Shown one piece after another: positions 1 to 14,600 of a stretch of 64,000 bases of DNA. The notes below the pieces were generated by a model. The model searched no databases. It was not told where the DNA came from and saw only the letters and a list, made by a program, of their open reading frames with translations. This stretch comes from Chionis minor (taxonomy: Eukaryota > Chordata > Aves > Charadriiformes > Chionididae). The stretch spans positions 60,703-124,702 of the forward strand of contig VZSF01001224.1 of the NCBI GenBank assembly GCA_013398295.1, written 5' to 3'. The stretch's first letter is position 1. Every line of letters starts with the position of its first letter. The position numbers and the translations under genes were made by a program.

Positions 1-2030
1 TCCAGCAGTTTGATGTAAATGGCTAAGGAAGTACAAAACCCAATTCACACATTCGACACCAGGGAGAGGGGAGATAGGAACCCAAGCTTAATATTTGAGA
101 AAGCTTGTTCAAAACAAAAAAGAACTAAAAGCATTTGATTGCACCTTCAAAGTCTTTACAAGCAAAATATTCTCAAGCAATGCCATCATACATAATTACA
201 ACTGTAATCTAAATTTCACAAGTGTTTTTGCACACTGTATATAAATACACATCACAAAAGGTGCAAGTTAGAGTAAGACATGGAATATATACAAAATTAA
301 CATGGACTGAAGTCTAAACAAAAGAAGGCATATTGCAATCTGTTTGAAAAATAACGTCAGTAGGTATTACTTTATTCACTTACACTAATTTACATTTATA
401 CAACTCTTACTGGACATACTATATTAGGTCACTAGAAGTAAACTGAATATTCGCACTATCTACATGTAAGGTTACTGCACTGATTTTTTTAGTAAATCCA
501 AATCCTAATTATGAAAAAAATGGCATTTACTTACATAAGAGGTGGATTCCCTTTTCAGAGATTTACACAAATATAATTGCTATTTATGATTATGGAGATG
601 TTAATAGCAGACAGGGCCCTTCAGACCATGTCTGGCAGATCAAACGTCGTCTGCAATGGCCACTCAATGGGCCAGCCACCACTGCTGGCCGCCTCCCAGG
701 CCCTTCGTGCCCCCGAGGAATTTTGAGCAGGCACCAGAGAAGGGTCAAGGAGAAAGGGCCTTCTGCTCAGTGCACAGGACTGTGGGGTGAAGACCGGAGT
801 GGAAGCATCCTCCCATCCTATTGTCATCACACATATAGGCACTTAGCTCTGCTGCTGGTTTGCCTAGCCCCTATCTTTCCCTGGCCTGGCCCTGCTAGAA
901 AACCTGGAGGAAGAGCTCTGCTGCATTTCTCTGTATTTACAGTTTTACACAAGGAATACAAAATCCTTTTTGGAAAAACCTAGCTAGTTCAGGCTGCAGT
1001 GAGACAGGTAATAAAAACGCCTGTGATTAAACATGGTTATTGACGTTCATAGTAGGCGAGTAACCTACCAGGTTAATTTTGCAAATATGTTCCACTATCA
1101 AAAATGTGATCTGAGATTGCATGTAACAAATACTGAAAAAAATCCCCTGTCCTAGTCTATACACAACTGTAGTCGATTCCCCCTGTCTCCCCACTCTGTG
1201 TAAAAGGATCTGTTTTGGTACCAATCCCAATTCTGTGCTAGCATCCTCTCTCTGATCACAGTTCTCACAGTCATTCTGAAAAACACTAAAAAAACCCCAA
1301 ACAAACTTACACCAAGTAAATTGCCAACATACAGGGCAGCGACATCCTGAAGACCCACAACCAGGATGAACATGATCCCTACCTGTGTTTGCAAGTCGAT
1401 TTGGATGCAGATTGTCTCGAGTCCTCATTAAGACAACTGTGGCTCCACTGTCTTGAGTGATCTCAGCTTCTCAGACTTAAACACTTTTCCAGGGTTACAA
1501 CTCGATCCTAGAAAACACAATGGACTGCGCAGCCTACCTCCAGGGCGGGATTAGGCTGCTGCAGACCTCTGAAAAACCAAGCTTCACCTAAGCAACAGCA
1601 TCCCTCTGTAGCATCCCTCTGCACACTTAGGGTAACACTGTACACTGGGCAGACAGTCCACCATTGTGGCATGGCTGCTCTTCCTCACTTCTGAGGAGAG
1701 GCCACTGTCTTAGCCTTCAAGTTCCACCTTAAGAAACATCTGAGCCCTCAGTCACATTCCCATCAAAAAATTCCCCATTAATTCCATTCGCCTCTAAACT
1801 CCTTGGGCCCTGCTCCAGTGAGATTCTCCACCACTTGCCCAATGCTAAATCTGCAAGCAATCCCTCTGTCTTTGTTATTGCCTGTATATTTCACTGTATA
1901 TTGCCTGTATATTTCTGCTCCATGTACTAAAAGAACATTCTGTATCAGGTCCTAAATACAAGTACTACCTTCCATTTAGATGCTAATTTTTACACGCTTC
2001 TTTTCAGAACTCTTGCATCACTGATACCTC
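1..2030. other. LIN54 distal 3' UTR or downstream flank, no gene seen
   Basis: The first 600 bp are AT-rich and could be a long LIN54 3' UTR, with an AATAAA on the minus strand at 371-376. A moderately GC-rich patch at about 600-900 contains only short overlapping open frames with no recognisable protein. No repeat family was identified by eye. Confidence 0.4.
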
Positions 2031-2461
2031 TTTATTATGGGCCTATTGCCAAAAACATCACCTGGCTGTTGACATGATTTGTGTTTTCCTGTATGCACAA
2101 AGTGATGCAACTCCATAAACTGTAAATAATATATATTATAATAATTTATATATGCCCTTCAGGCAATTATTCTGGGGGAAAGGGAAGAACACATCTAATT
2201 TTTAAGAAACCCAAGGTAAAAGCTGTACATTAGGAAGAAGAATTGACCTTTAGGCATTGTCTTAAGTAGAAGAGGATTTAGGTAAGATTTAAAAGGCTCT
2301 ACATCTTGTTATAAAAGACTTTCTTGTTTCAATCTTACGTAGGTCAATTTACAACAAGCACCAAATTAACAAATATTATTAAATTCTCTATACCAAATCA
2401 AAGTGTCCCTGTGCCTTAAGTGTTCCGTTCAGTCTGCTTCGTTGTGGCTCATGTGCATAAG
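2031..2461 (-). other. LIN54: LIN54 3' UTR (minimum extent)
   Basis: AT-rich sequence directly downstream of the LIN54 stop. The nearest canonical AATAAA on the minus strand is the complement of 2031-2036, which would give a 3' UTR of about 430 bp. Another copy is the complement of 371-376, so a longer 3' UTR of about 2.1 kb is possible. Which one is used cannot be told from sequence. Confidence 0.5.
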
Positions 2462-2663
2462 TCAACAGTTCATGGCACAAGGGTCACTTTTGGACTTCCC
2501 TGCAGAGTTAATAACTCTCATCAAACAGCGTCCAAACTCCTCCAGGATCATACGCTCTGCTGCAGCTTTTGACTTGCCCATCTTCTCCGCTTGCTCTGCC
2601 TGTGCAAGAAGGCATTCGCAGGTTGCATCAGCTACCTCCTTGGTTACAAATGTAAAGGGCAGC
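2462..2663 (-). CDS. LIN54: LIN54 terminal coding exon (residues 739 split-805, stop)
   Basis: 202 bp with acceptor tttcag. After one base completing Lys739 it encodes [20 protein letters not shown], a helix rich in Gln/Ala/Lys, and the C-terminus [14 protein letters not shown] followed by a stop at 2462-2464. This C-terminal helical region is the part known in the family to contact other MuvB subunits. Confidence 0.96.
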
Positions 2664-5600
2664 CTGAAACAAAGAAAGACCCAGTCATTCTCAGTAAAAA
2701 CACACAATGGACCTAACTCCAGGGCTGGGAAACTTGTTAGTACAAGAACTGATGAGATTTCATCTGTCCCATTGCTTTCAAGAGCCTTTAGACAACAAAC
2801 AGGGAGTCAATCAGCGACAGTTACAGTCAAATGAACTGGTGGGCCACTATGCTTTGGTTCCTCCCTCCATTGACTTACACTTTGAAATAGACCAGGCACA
2901 TAGAACAATTCTCCAGCTTTTACTATAACGGCAGCTCAAGAATTACATCCTCTCAGTAAACGGGATGCTTGTACTTCGTGCTTTCTGTGAGCACACGGGC
3001 AACCACAAGAAGACAACGCTTAGTTAAGCGCATGAACGCAGCTAAGCTTGGCATACCCTAGGTTCCACAGAAAGCACAGCTGCATGAGCAAAAAGCTCTA
3101 TTCACCTGAGTGGTCCTTCTACAGCTTATACATGTAACATTCAAAGATGATAGGGACACAGCTGTCACATACATCAGAGAAAAAACACATTAAAAGCGAC
3201 TGAAACAGGATGCTGCATTAACTTACTTTCCACCACCACTGCTGAGTGCTGGTGTTGGCCTTGTCAGCAGATCTGAGATCTGGGAAGATAACTTGGTCTT
3301 TGCAGCGGTCTGCTGCTGGACCCTAACTTCTGCAGCATCTGCTAAATGCATCAGTGTCTTTCGCTCGGGGCTTTCTTCAAAATTTTTACAGCCAATGCAT
3401 TTGCATATGGAAGAACACATGATTTTTGCCTGAAAGAAACAAACAAAACATGAGAAATCTGTTGCAACCTTGACTCCCTTTATGTCAAGCCACAACAAAA
3501 ACGAGATCTTGTTTTAATCTCTTGTCAATTAGCCACTAGAAGACACGCCCCCCCCCCCCCCCCAAGTAGCTTTGTCTCTAAATTCTCACCTCAAACTGAG
3601 ATGCCTTCCCAGAATGTATACTTAAATTACATGCAAATCAATGGTTTCCCACTTATCCCTTTCTTCACCAACCTACTGTTTCCAGTGGAATAGGTGGTTG
3701 ATCTGTGACTGAGGTCAGTCTGCCACTTCTACCTCCACAGACTGATCAGTTAGCTGACACAACAGCTTTTGCTTTTGTCTTCCACAAACGTGTGCTATCC
3801 CAGAGCATCTGTAGGATGCTGCTTCAACTCCTCCTAGGGACTTGGTGCAGAAGCCACATCTGGAGTACTGTGTCCAGTTCTGGGCTCCCCCGTTTAAGAA
3901 GGACAGGGAACTGCTGGAGAGGGTACAGCAAAGGGCTACAAAGATGATTAGGGGGCTGAAGCATCGTTCTTATGAGGAAAGACTGAGGGAGTTGGGTCTT
4001 TTTAGTCTGGAGAAGAGAAGACTGAGGGGGGATCTCATCAATGCTTATAAGTACTTAAAGGGAGGCCACTAGGAGGAAAGGACCAGTCTTTTTTCAGTGG
4101 TGCCCAGTGACAGGACAAGGGGCAATGGGTATAAAATCGAATATAGGAAGTTCCAGCTGAACATGAGGAGGAACTTCTTTTTACTTTGAGGGTGGCATAG
4201 CACTGGAACAGGCTGCCCAGATAGTCTCCGGTGGAGACTGGTGGAGTCTCCAACTCTGGAGACACTCAAAACCCACCTGGACGCCATCCTGTGCAACCTG
4301 CTGTAGGTGGATCTGCTCCAGCAGGGGGGTTGGACTAGATGATCTCCAGAGGTCCCTTCCAACCCCTAACGTTCTATGATTCTACGATTTCTTTAGGAAA
4401 TACTGCTCTTTTATAAGGGACAAATCCAAGCCTGAGTTCAAAGTTGCTACATGGTTTAAAATTAAACTTACACAGCAGGAGTGATTGATTTTGCCACATG
4501 GTTTTCTACTGCTGGAAGAAGATAACATTACAGCAATAGAAAAGAAGAGAAAACATCATAGCAATACAAAGAAGAGACAAAGCAAATCAAAGAAGTCACA
4601 GCCCTAGAGGAAAAAAGGCAGTATTTTAAGATGAGATAATGCTTCATACCTCATAACATTCGCAGTAGTTTTTGAGACATCCCGAACGTTTACAGTTACA
4701 CCCTTTGCTGTGTCTTCTATCTGATTCTCCTTCCTTTCCTTTCCCTATTTTGGGCTTGAAGGCTTCAGGGTTTCTGTCAAGGCAGGCCTGTCAATGCAGA
4801 CCCAAAGGGTCAGTTACTACATGCAGGGAGCAGAATTTAGAAGTACAATAAAAGAACTTTAGCCTTGCACATGCAGGAGGAGATCAGGGCATTATAGGCC
4901 CACTCTACCTGGCACCATAGCTTCAGAAGACAAACAGCTAACAGAAGCTAAACAGCTTTTATCCCAAGGGCAGCAGAAGAGGCCCCTCACCTTTATTGCT
5001 TTTTGCCTATCATTTTCGTGGTCCAGATTGTTATAACAATTTGTACAGTTGCAGTTATTGCAGAATTCACCATTTGCAAAACAATCACAATACCTGAAAC
5101 AGAAGATGCAGAAGGCATTTATGAACATGACCATTACATTTGCATTAGTGCTGATGGCAGTAGCAGAAGTTCCTAGTCTGGTGATACGCACCAACAAAGG
5201 TAAGGGTCACCCTATGCTCAACTTCACATGTACTAGCACAGGTCTAGTTGCTTCCTAAAGACACAGGTATAGCTCAAGAGTGATTTTCTGAGGTGATGTT
5301 CACATAGCACAGGTCCCCACAATAGCAAGAGAAGCTAATGAGACTTTTTTCCCCCACCCGAGGGTGACTCCTGGGTGGCTGAGCCACATATTAAGCGCCA
5401 TCCTGCTGCACCCATTTCATAGCCAGTTCCTGACCCAGCCAGTTCAAGTCAGCCTTCAGGAGCTCTCATGCAGCCAAAACAAAAGGCAAACTATGGGAGT
5501 GCCCATACACAGGCCAACTGACTAATACAGCTATGAGCCTTTTTCTGTTAGTTTTGCCTATAAGCTGTTTGCAGCTGTGAACTGAGGCAGAGTTTGCTAA

Positions 5601-8600
5601 AGCAGGAATAGAAGAATAAAAAAAGAGTGTTACGCCTCTTAGACTTTGAAGCACAGGTAACTAGGGAAAGGATGTGAATGAGGATAAAGCTGTAGTTATC
5701 AGAGACCTTTCAAAGGGATAAGTATGTCACTAAAAAGCAGCAAAACATTGATAGGAAAAGCCAATCACATTGCCATGCCTCTCATGTACCTCTGCTGCCT
5801 CCCACCAAAATATCTCACCATCCCACAGATCTACTACATGGAAGCACCCAGCTACATTAATCCCCAGCTCAAGCATAGCTTTGGGCCATGACAAACTCTG
5901 GCATATTTCAATGCGTCCAGTACCGTCTCCAGCTATAGCTGATGGAATACTGCTGATAATCTTCAGTTGCTTTTCAAATCCTGCTGGGAGTGTATGTTCA
6001 TTTTCAGGAGCCTAAACCCCTTGCAAAATTGGCTTCCTGTAACTTACCCAGGGTAACACTACAAGAACTAGATTATGGTTGCCCTGGAATCCACAACAAC
6101 CATTTATCCAGTTGAATTGCATTTTGGTGATTTTTAGCATCCTGAATGGTCCCAGGGACAAACTACATCAAAAGCTTTTACAACCCGCAATAGTTCTCCT
6201 TTCTGTCCTGTTTAGAATTCAGTAGTGGAATAGTCCTGGTTTCCAAAACAAACAGCACCAGTATCGACCCAGAGCATTAGTGAGTAAATAACTTGAGTTA
6301 TCTTCTTTGTATAACAGGCTATGTGCCTACCTTCAACATTCATTTAGGAAAAAGCAACTCCCCTTCCGCATAGGAAGAAATTTTACCAGTAAGAAAGCAC
6401 CTTTGTCAGAATGAATTAGCTATTTGCTCTGCACCAATGCCTAGCCACTTAAAGATATGCCTGACGAGGTGCGGGCATTGCCAGAGCAATAGTGTTGCCC
6501 CCTGCCTATAAAGAAGGCACCCTCGGGAGCGTGAACGACCAGGAGCACAGCGAACAGGATGGGCAAAAAGGGCATGGTGCATCAGTCTGGATGTTGGCAG
6601 TTTGCACAAAAGGCCATGTAAAAAGGGCGCCTCTTTGAAGGAGGAGCATTCCATTGGTTGAGCACCGTTCTGTGACCACCTGCACGAGTCAAGGGCACTC
6701 AAGGCACAATGGTGGGCACTAGTCTGAGAGCAAAGGCTGCAGCTTGGGGCTCTGCACCATCCACCCTAGCGGTGGCCAATACCTCCACCCAGATAGAGCT
6801 GCTGAAGGGAGAGGCTGCAGTGCAGACCTGAGACTGCAGGAGGTGCCTGGACCTTTCTCCCGGGGCAGGGATAGGCAGCACACCTGCCTGCAAAAGGTGT
6901 GCCCAGGTGGAGGATCTCCTGCAGCAGGCAGCTGAGCTGCAGGAGGTGGTGAGGCCACATGCAGAACGAGGCTGTGAAGCATCAGGGAGGCTGAGAAGGA
7001 GATAGACAGCTGGTTACAAGCACAGCCTGCAGTTTGCTTAGTCACCACCCATAGTCAAACAGTAAAAAATTCCCATGCTGGCACATGCAGCAGGAAGAGA
7101 GGCCAGTAATGCAGAATGGAAGCTTGTAACTGCAAAGACCAGCAGAAGGAAGAGACTTCCCCAAAAAACTGAGGTGACCTTGCAGAGCTGCTTCACTGCT
7201 CTGCAGAATGAAGAGACAAAACCTACTGTATCAGGAGAGGCAATGGAGCTGAGTAAGACTACCTGATCTGCTCCACGTATAACAACCAGTGCAACTAAGG
7301 AAAGGTGACACATGATAGTTGTAGACGACTCTCCTCTGAGAGCTATGGAGGCACCCATTTGCCTGATGCACTCTCTAGGGAGGTGTGCTGCTTGCCGGGG
7401 GCTTATATCAGGGATGTAACAGAGACACTACCAAACCCCATGCAGTCCTCAGACTATTATCTACTGCTGCTGTTCCATGTGGGCACCAGTGATGCAACTG
7501 GGAGCAACCTGAAGACTATCAAGAAAGATTATAGAGCCCTGGGAGCAGTGATAAGGGAGTCTGGAGCACAGGTAGTTTTTTTGATCAATCCTCCCAGTCA
7601 AAGGGAAGGGGGTTGATAGGGCCAGGCAAATCTGGCAAATCAGTAACTGGCTACAGGACTGGTGCCACAGCCAGGGGTTTGGCTTCCTAGATCATGGGAC
7701 TCACTTTGAGAAACCTGGTCTGCTGGGGCTGGATGGGGTCTGCCTGTCAGAAAAGGGAAGAACACCTTTGGTCCAAGGCTTGCCAACCTTGTGAAGAGGG
7801 TTTTAAACTAGAGTTCCTGGGGCAGAGGAAACAGAATCCATCCCACTCCTCCCAACACAATGCTGATACCAGTAGCAGATGCACAAAACCTGGAGATGGG
7901 TTGCAGATCAGCACGAGAGCACCCGGAGTGCATCTTAAAGGAAAAATAGCCACTCCAGCCAGGAAGTAATTTAATTGGGGCCGCAACTTAAACGCCTCTA
8001 CGCAGGCACACACAGGATGGGGAACAAACATGAGGAGTTAGAGACGTTTGCAAACCTGCAGGGCTATGATCTTATTGGCATCACTGAGAAGTGGTGGGAT
8101 GGCTCCTATGACTGGAGTGTTAGAATGGAAGGATGGATATAGGCTCTTCAGGAAGGACAGGCAGGAGAGAGCGTTGCTCTCTATGTCAAGGACCAGATGG
8201 AGTGCATGGAGCTCAGCCTGGGGATGGATGAGCGAACCAAGAGCTTATGGGTCAGAATTAAAGGGAAGGCAGGGACTACAGTGGAGGTCTGCTACAGGCC
8301 ACCTGGCAAGTAAGACTTAGTGGATGAGGCCCTCTATAGAAAGATAGAAGTAGCCTCACATTTGCAAGCCCTGGTCCTCATGGGGGACTTCAACACCACC
8401 GATATCTGTTGGAAGGACAACACAACAGGGCATAAGCAATCCAGGAAGTTCCTGGAATGCATCAATGATAACTTCCTTCTCAAAGTGATAGAGGAGCCAA
8501 CAAGGAGAGGTGCCATGCTGGACCTTGTTCTCACCAACAAGGAGGGGCTGGTGAGGAGTGTGAAGCTCAAGGGCAGCCTTGGCTGCAGTGAAAAGGAGAT

Positions 8601-11600
8601 GGTGGAGTTCAAGATCCTTAGGGCTGTAAGGAGGGCGCACAGTAAGCTTGTTGCCCTGGCCTTCAGGAAAGCAAACTTTGTCCCCTTCAGGGATATGTTT
8701 GATGGAGCACCATAGGATAAAGCCATGGAGGGAAGAGTGGCCCGAGAAAGCTGGTTAGTATACAAGGATCACCTCCTCCAAGCTCAGGAGCAATGCATCC
8801 CAACAAAGAGGAAGTCAGGCAAAAATGCCAGGAGGCCTGCATGGATGAACAAGAAGCTCCTAGAGAAACTCAAACACAAAAAGAAAGCCCACAGAGGGTA
8901 GAAGCAAGGACAGGTAGCCTAGGAGGAATACAGACAAACTGTCCAAGCAGCCAGGGATCAGGTTAGGAAAGCTAAAGCCCAGATAGTTAAATCTGACCAG
9001 GGACAACAGGGGCAACAATAAAATCTTCTATAGATATGTCAGTGACAAAAGTAAGACTAGGGAAAACATGGCCCCTCTCTGAAAGGAAACAGGACACCTG
9101 GTCACCCAGGACATGGAGAAGGCTGAGATACTCAGTGACTTTTTGCCTCAGTCTTCACTAGTAAGGGCTCTAACCACACTGCCCGAGTTGTAGAAGGTAA
9201 AGGCAGGGACTGCGAGAATGAGGTACTGCCCACTGCCCAGGTTTGAGGGCATCTAAGGAACATGAAGATACACAAGTCCATGCAACCTAATGAGATTCAT
9301 CTGCGGGTCCTAAGGGAACTGGTGGATGAAGTTCCTAAGACACTATCCATCATATTTGAGAAGTTGTGGAAGTCTGGCCTAGTACCCACTGACTGGAAAA
9401 GGGGAAACATAACCCCCATTTTTAAAAAGGGAAAAAAGGAAGCCCCAAGCAACTACAGGCTAGTGAGTCTCACCTCAGTGCCTGGCAAGATCATGGAACA
9501 GATCCCCCTGGAAATTCTGCTAAGGCACATGAAACAAAGAGGTGATTGGTGGCTGCCAACATGGCTGCACTAAGGCTAAATCATGCCTTAAAAATTTGGT
9601 GGCCTTCAATGATGGCGTTACAGCTTTGGTGGAAAAGGGAAGAGCAACCAACATCAGCTACCTGGACTTGTGCAAGGCATTTGACACTGTTCTGCATGAC
9701 ATCCTGGTCTCTAAATTGGAGAGACATGGATTTGATGGATGGAACACTCCAATAAGGAATTGGCTGGATGGCCACACTCAAAGAATTATGGTCAACAGGT
9801 CAATGTCCAAGCAGAGATCAGTGATGACTGGTACTCCTCAGGGGTTGGTACTGCGACTGTTACTATTTAACATCTTTGTTGATGACACAGATGTTGGGAT
9901 TGAATGCACCCTCAGCAAGTTTGCCAATGACACCAAGCTGTGTGGTGTGGTTGGCATGCTGGAAGAAAGGGATGCTGTCAAGAAGGACCCGGACAGACTT
10001 GAGAGGTGGGCCTGTGCAAACCTCATGAAGTTCAACAAGGCCAACTGCAAGGTCCTGTACATGGGTCAGAGCAATCCCATGCACAAATACAGGCTAGGTG
10101 GAAAATGGATAGAGAGCAGCCCTGAGGAGAGGGACTTGGGGCTGTTGGTAGATGAGAAGCTCAACATGAGCCAGCAATGTGCACTCACAGCCCAGAAAGC
10201 CAGATGTATCCTGGGCTGCATCAAAAGAATTGTGGCCAGCAGGTCGAGGGAGGTGATTCTGCCCATCTACTCTGCTTTTGTGAGACCTCACCTGGAATAC
10301 TCCGCCCAGCTCTGGAGGCCCCAACATAAGAAGGACATGGACCTGTTTGGATTGAGTCCAGAGGAGGGCCACAAAGATGATCAGAGAGTTAGAGCATCTG
10401 TGCTATGAAAGCAGGCTGAGAGAGCTGGGGTTGTTCAGCCTGTGAAAAGAGAAGGCACTGGGGAGACCTTCTAGTAGCCTTCCAATATCTGAAGAGGGTC
10501 TACAAGAAAGCTGGAGAGGGACTTTTTACAAGGGCATGTGGTGATCGGACGAGGGCTAGTGGCTTCAAACTGGAAGAGGGTAGGTTTAGAATATATCTCA
10601 GGAAGAAATTTTGCACTCTGAGGGTGGTGAGGCACTGGAATAGGTTGCCCAGAGAAGTTGTGGATTCCCCATCCCTGGAAGTGTTCAAGGCCAGGTTGGA
10701 TGAGGCTTTGAGCAACCAGGTCTAGTGGGAGGCGTCCTTTTCCACAGCAGGGAGGGTTGGAACTAGATGATCTTTAAGGTCCCTTCCAACTCTAACCATT
10801 CTATGATTCTATGATATAATTAGAGTAATTTACAAGCAAAGTTTGTTTTCAAACAGCATTCTGAAGGTCCAAAGCATCACCGCTGATGCCATTATTCTCC
10901 CAGGATTTCTAGAGCATTCAGGCACAAAAAACTAGAATAAGTGGAAAACCCTAAGGATCTAACATACATTTGGCACCATGAAGTCAGTCACGTTATGTTG
11001 TAAAACATCTGAAAAAACAGCTACACATCTTCCCTTTTACCATATCTTCTGTGCAACAGACAGTTTTGAGGCAGGAAGCACACGGCACACCTCCCCACAT
11101 AGAGGTGGGGTGCATTACGTAAAAAGAAACCCAATCTGAAAAGTTTAAACACACTTCTTAACTTAGGTTCTCATATTGTTGTATCACTTTCCCTTTGAGT
11201 AGCACACAGTTTCCTCTTCATTGTCTAGGGTTCAGGGAACTGCAGATTAATTTTAGTATGTCCTCCTGTTATTGTCTGAAAAAATTCAGTAAACTGATTT
11301 TGTCTCAAGTTAAAGAAATTTAGCATCTCCTCAGCTTAAAATGCTTTTATATCAAACTCTAACAAAGACACTGCATGGAATAGCAAAATATCTCATGAGG
11401 ACGAGCAAGACTCATGCCTACCAGTATATGATCAATAGATCACTTGTCTGTTCAGCCATTTGAGAAAAGATACACAGCCCAGGTTTGTTTTTTTTTTTTG
11501 AAGTATTTGATATACCATGGTATTACTGATGTGCTTCACCAAAGTACCATAGATGCCCGCTGATGATAACCATGGCATGTTATTTCACTCATAGCAACAA

Positions 11601-14600
11601 CAATGCAACTACAGCTGCTGAGTGGAATTGGCTCCACCACACAACAAGGCTGTGAAGTTAGAAATGTACAAAGTGTTAGCGTCCATATAGTTCACTAGAC
11701 TGGCAAAATTACACAGGCACTGCAACATCTCCACCAATATCAACAGCAACCTTAAATTAGCATCTAGACGTAACATTTCTGACATACTTAATAACATTAT
11801 ATACTGATACTTGGCATAAATTTGTAATGTCAAAAATAATGCTTAAAAAACCCAAACAAACAAAAACCCAAACCCAAGCTGTACTTACAATTTTAAACAC
11901 AGAGATTTAGTACAATTGCAAGGCTTCCTGGGGCGGTTTGCAGATTCAGAAGGAATTATTCTGTGGGGGGGAAAAAGTGCATTTATATACACGCACACTG
12001 TTTTATCTGGTTTTTCCTGTTTTAAATTCCAGTAAATAGCTCATAATAAGGACTTTGAGAAAATCTTTATATTCCCCTTGCATTAGGTTTTTGGCTGACT
12101 GCGTTTAAGTAACTATTATATATAGTGCCTTTCCAACCCAGAAAGAGCTGAGTTATTTGCTGCAAATCTGTCTGCATGTCTAAAGTAGAAATGAGGCTTA
12201 AAGCTAGAGGAAGCATCATAACTGAAAACTGGAACGAGGGAAAACTTCCCCAGAACCACTCTACATGCAGGGGGACTAGAATGACCAAGGTTCACCAACA
12301 TAATTGTGCCTTTCCTTTTGTTCTAGTTGGAATTTAAAAAATCAAAAAGCTCTGCGAGAGCTTGCTTGGGAAAGCAAGCCAAAACATGGTATTCAGTTTA
12401 TAGATAAATTTTTTATCAGACAGAGCTTTAAAATGTTCTTAAAACTCAGATTTTGTGTCACTAATCACTTTTGATGAGATTCGTTCCATCCTTACCCAGC
12501 AATTTCTGCACATAATACCAGGGAGATTAAATCAAACCCATTTGCTTGAATAGCTGCATCTGGATTTGGGATTAGTTTGCATCAGTTGAGGCTGCAGCAA
12601 CAAAAAGCACCTTGGCATTTACAATTTCCAGCAAACTGTAACACAAAAGGACTGTGCAGAACAGCTAAGCTTGCCGGATTGGCAAAGGGAAAAATAATAC
12701 GTTAGCTGTTATTTTCATCCTTAAAGGAAAAATACAAGACTAAAAAAACAAAGCCTCCTATCAGGATCCATTTTGGACTTTAGTTCCATTTTGCTGTTTG
12801 GCTGCCACATGCTAAGCACCTAGCTTTTATATCCTCCAGCACCTCTTTTCAGCAATGTCGAGAAATAGTTGAGGCCTGTAGCTCCCAGGTGCTGATGCAA
12901 AATGAAGAATGAGCAACAGGGAGCTTTCAGGACAACTTCGTGCTACATGACTTCAAAAAATAGAAAGGAAAACACACCTTTGATCAAGAGACTGGCTCAA
13001 TTGTCACACAGATCCGTGTCCTTTAGTGAGAAGGTAATAACCACACTACAGTATATTTGATTTTCTTGGAAAATCTCTCAAACCAAAGTCCAACACCTCA
13101 GCTCCCCCATTCAGCAGCCTATACTGCAGTAGTTTTGTTTTCTGGTTTTTGTCTGCCTTTTTTTTTTTTTCCCTCTAAAACACTCACCCATTGAATGGTA
13201 GCCGTGCTTGGGACTGGATACTAGATGTCCCTGTAAAGCCAGTGTTGCTTGCTATAGATACATATGATGATTGTTGCAGCTACAAAACAAAAAGGTTAAT
13301 GTGTAAGACAAAAGAAATTAAGGTATACAAAAGAGGATGCATAGCTAGCCTTTTAATTACCTTTCCAGATATTGTTATAAAAATAATATGCTTGTAAGAC
13401 GTTTTAGACATTTGTAGAACTTGGACCAGGCAGCAACCTCCTGCCTCCATACTTAGCATAAAAACATTATTTTAGATGGTATTTTTGTTCCCTATTGCAG
13501 TGTCTACAACCATACAAATAACACAGAGACTACACCCAGAAACGTTCAGACCACAAACAGTTCCAGCTCCTATAGTCATGCTCATTTTTCCCCCTTCTTT
13601 TCCTAAGCAACCCTGCCCCAATAGAGCAGGATTGCTTCCTGAACAAATTACTTTAGTAGCTTCCTTAGTATACTTATTATGGAATTAAATGAAAACAAGT
13701 AAAACTATTTACATTCCAACTTCTATGTATCCCTGTACCCCCAGTTTGTTTTTCACATTAAAAATCATAATAATCTGCCAAATTACACTGTTTTGGGATA
13801 TCTTCTTTTGTATTACCTATGCACAACCATTTTCTCCTGTTGGGACAGGTTCTGAAGACAGATTGGCACATAACAAGATATGAACCTACTGAGGCCAGGC
13901 CAGAGGAGACTGACTGTGTCTGGGACAAAACCTCTGAGGACAGGTTCAATGAATGGTATTATTTAGTTTAAGGTAAGATTTGTGTAGGTGGACTGGAAGG
14001 ACACAGTAAGAGTCTTCAGAGTCAAACAGCAGCTGTGACAATCCAGAAGGGAATCAGAAATGAGGTTGGCACCAGTAACACCATAAGCTGTCAGAGTCCT
14101 TGTTTGTACAGACTGAATGGTCAGCCTTCAGCAGAATGTTTCATTTATTCTCCTTTTCATTCAGAACATTGGTCAGATCTTGACAAACAACAAAAAACCT
14201 AATCCCTAGACCTCAGTTAGTGTGAATGGTACCCCCGGCTTCTGACCCCTGGTAATGTGGTTAACATAACTACCACTTTATAATGCAAGCAGCCATTCTC
14301 TGTAACCAACAGGATCACACATTCATCCCCTTTCCCCTCATTAGCAGGCCCTGAAGGTCCTTTGAACCAAGCAGACAACCAAACAGATTTGTTCTTCCCC
14401 TCAGGCTTCAAGATTCCTGGGCAGCAGGTCAATTACTCCCTTCCTTACTGGCCACAAAGGTCTCAGGCACCTGGACAACGAGGTGGTGGTGATGACACTG
14501 CCACAGAACAAGGGAAGTGTAGCAGCACATAGAACACTGTCAAGTCATTACAAGTCTTAAATGAGGAACTTGGACCAGAACTGCTGCTGGATAGTGAGAC

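Larger units (their letters stand above)
6430..10815 (+). mobile_element. CR1 LINE, nearly full length, inactive
   Basis: About 4.4 kb in sense orientation on the plus strand, inside the LIN54 intron that splits CXC repeat 1. The 5' part (about 6430-6700) is a GC-richer, UTR-like stretch, so the exact 5' end is uncertain. ORF1 remains follow at about 6700-7970. ORF2 at about 7990-10470 has an endonuclease part and a reverse transcriptase part. It ends with a typical CR1 3' UTR and the terminal ATTCTATGATTCTATGAT at 10798-10815. Stops and frameshifts break both frames. Known full-length CR1 is about 4.5 kb, and most bird copies are short 3' fragments, so this length is unusual. Confidence 0.9.

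Noticed and set aside
621..983. Open frames on both strands in a GC-richer patch near the window start
   Set aside because: Short, overlapping and without recognisable protein features; likely LIN54 3' UTR or flank.
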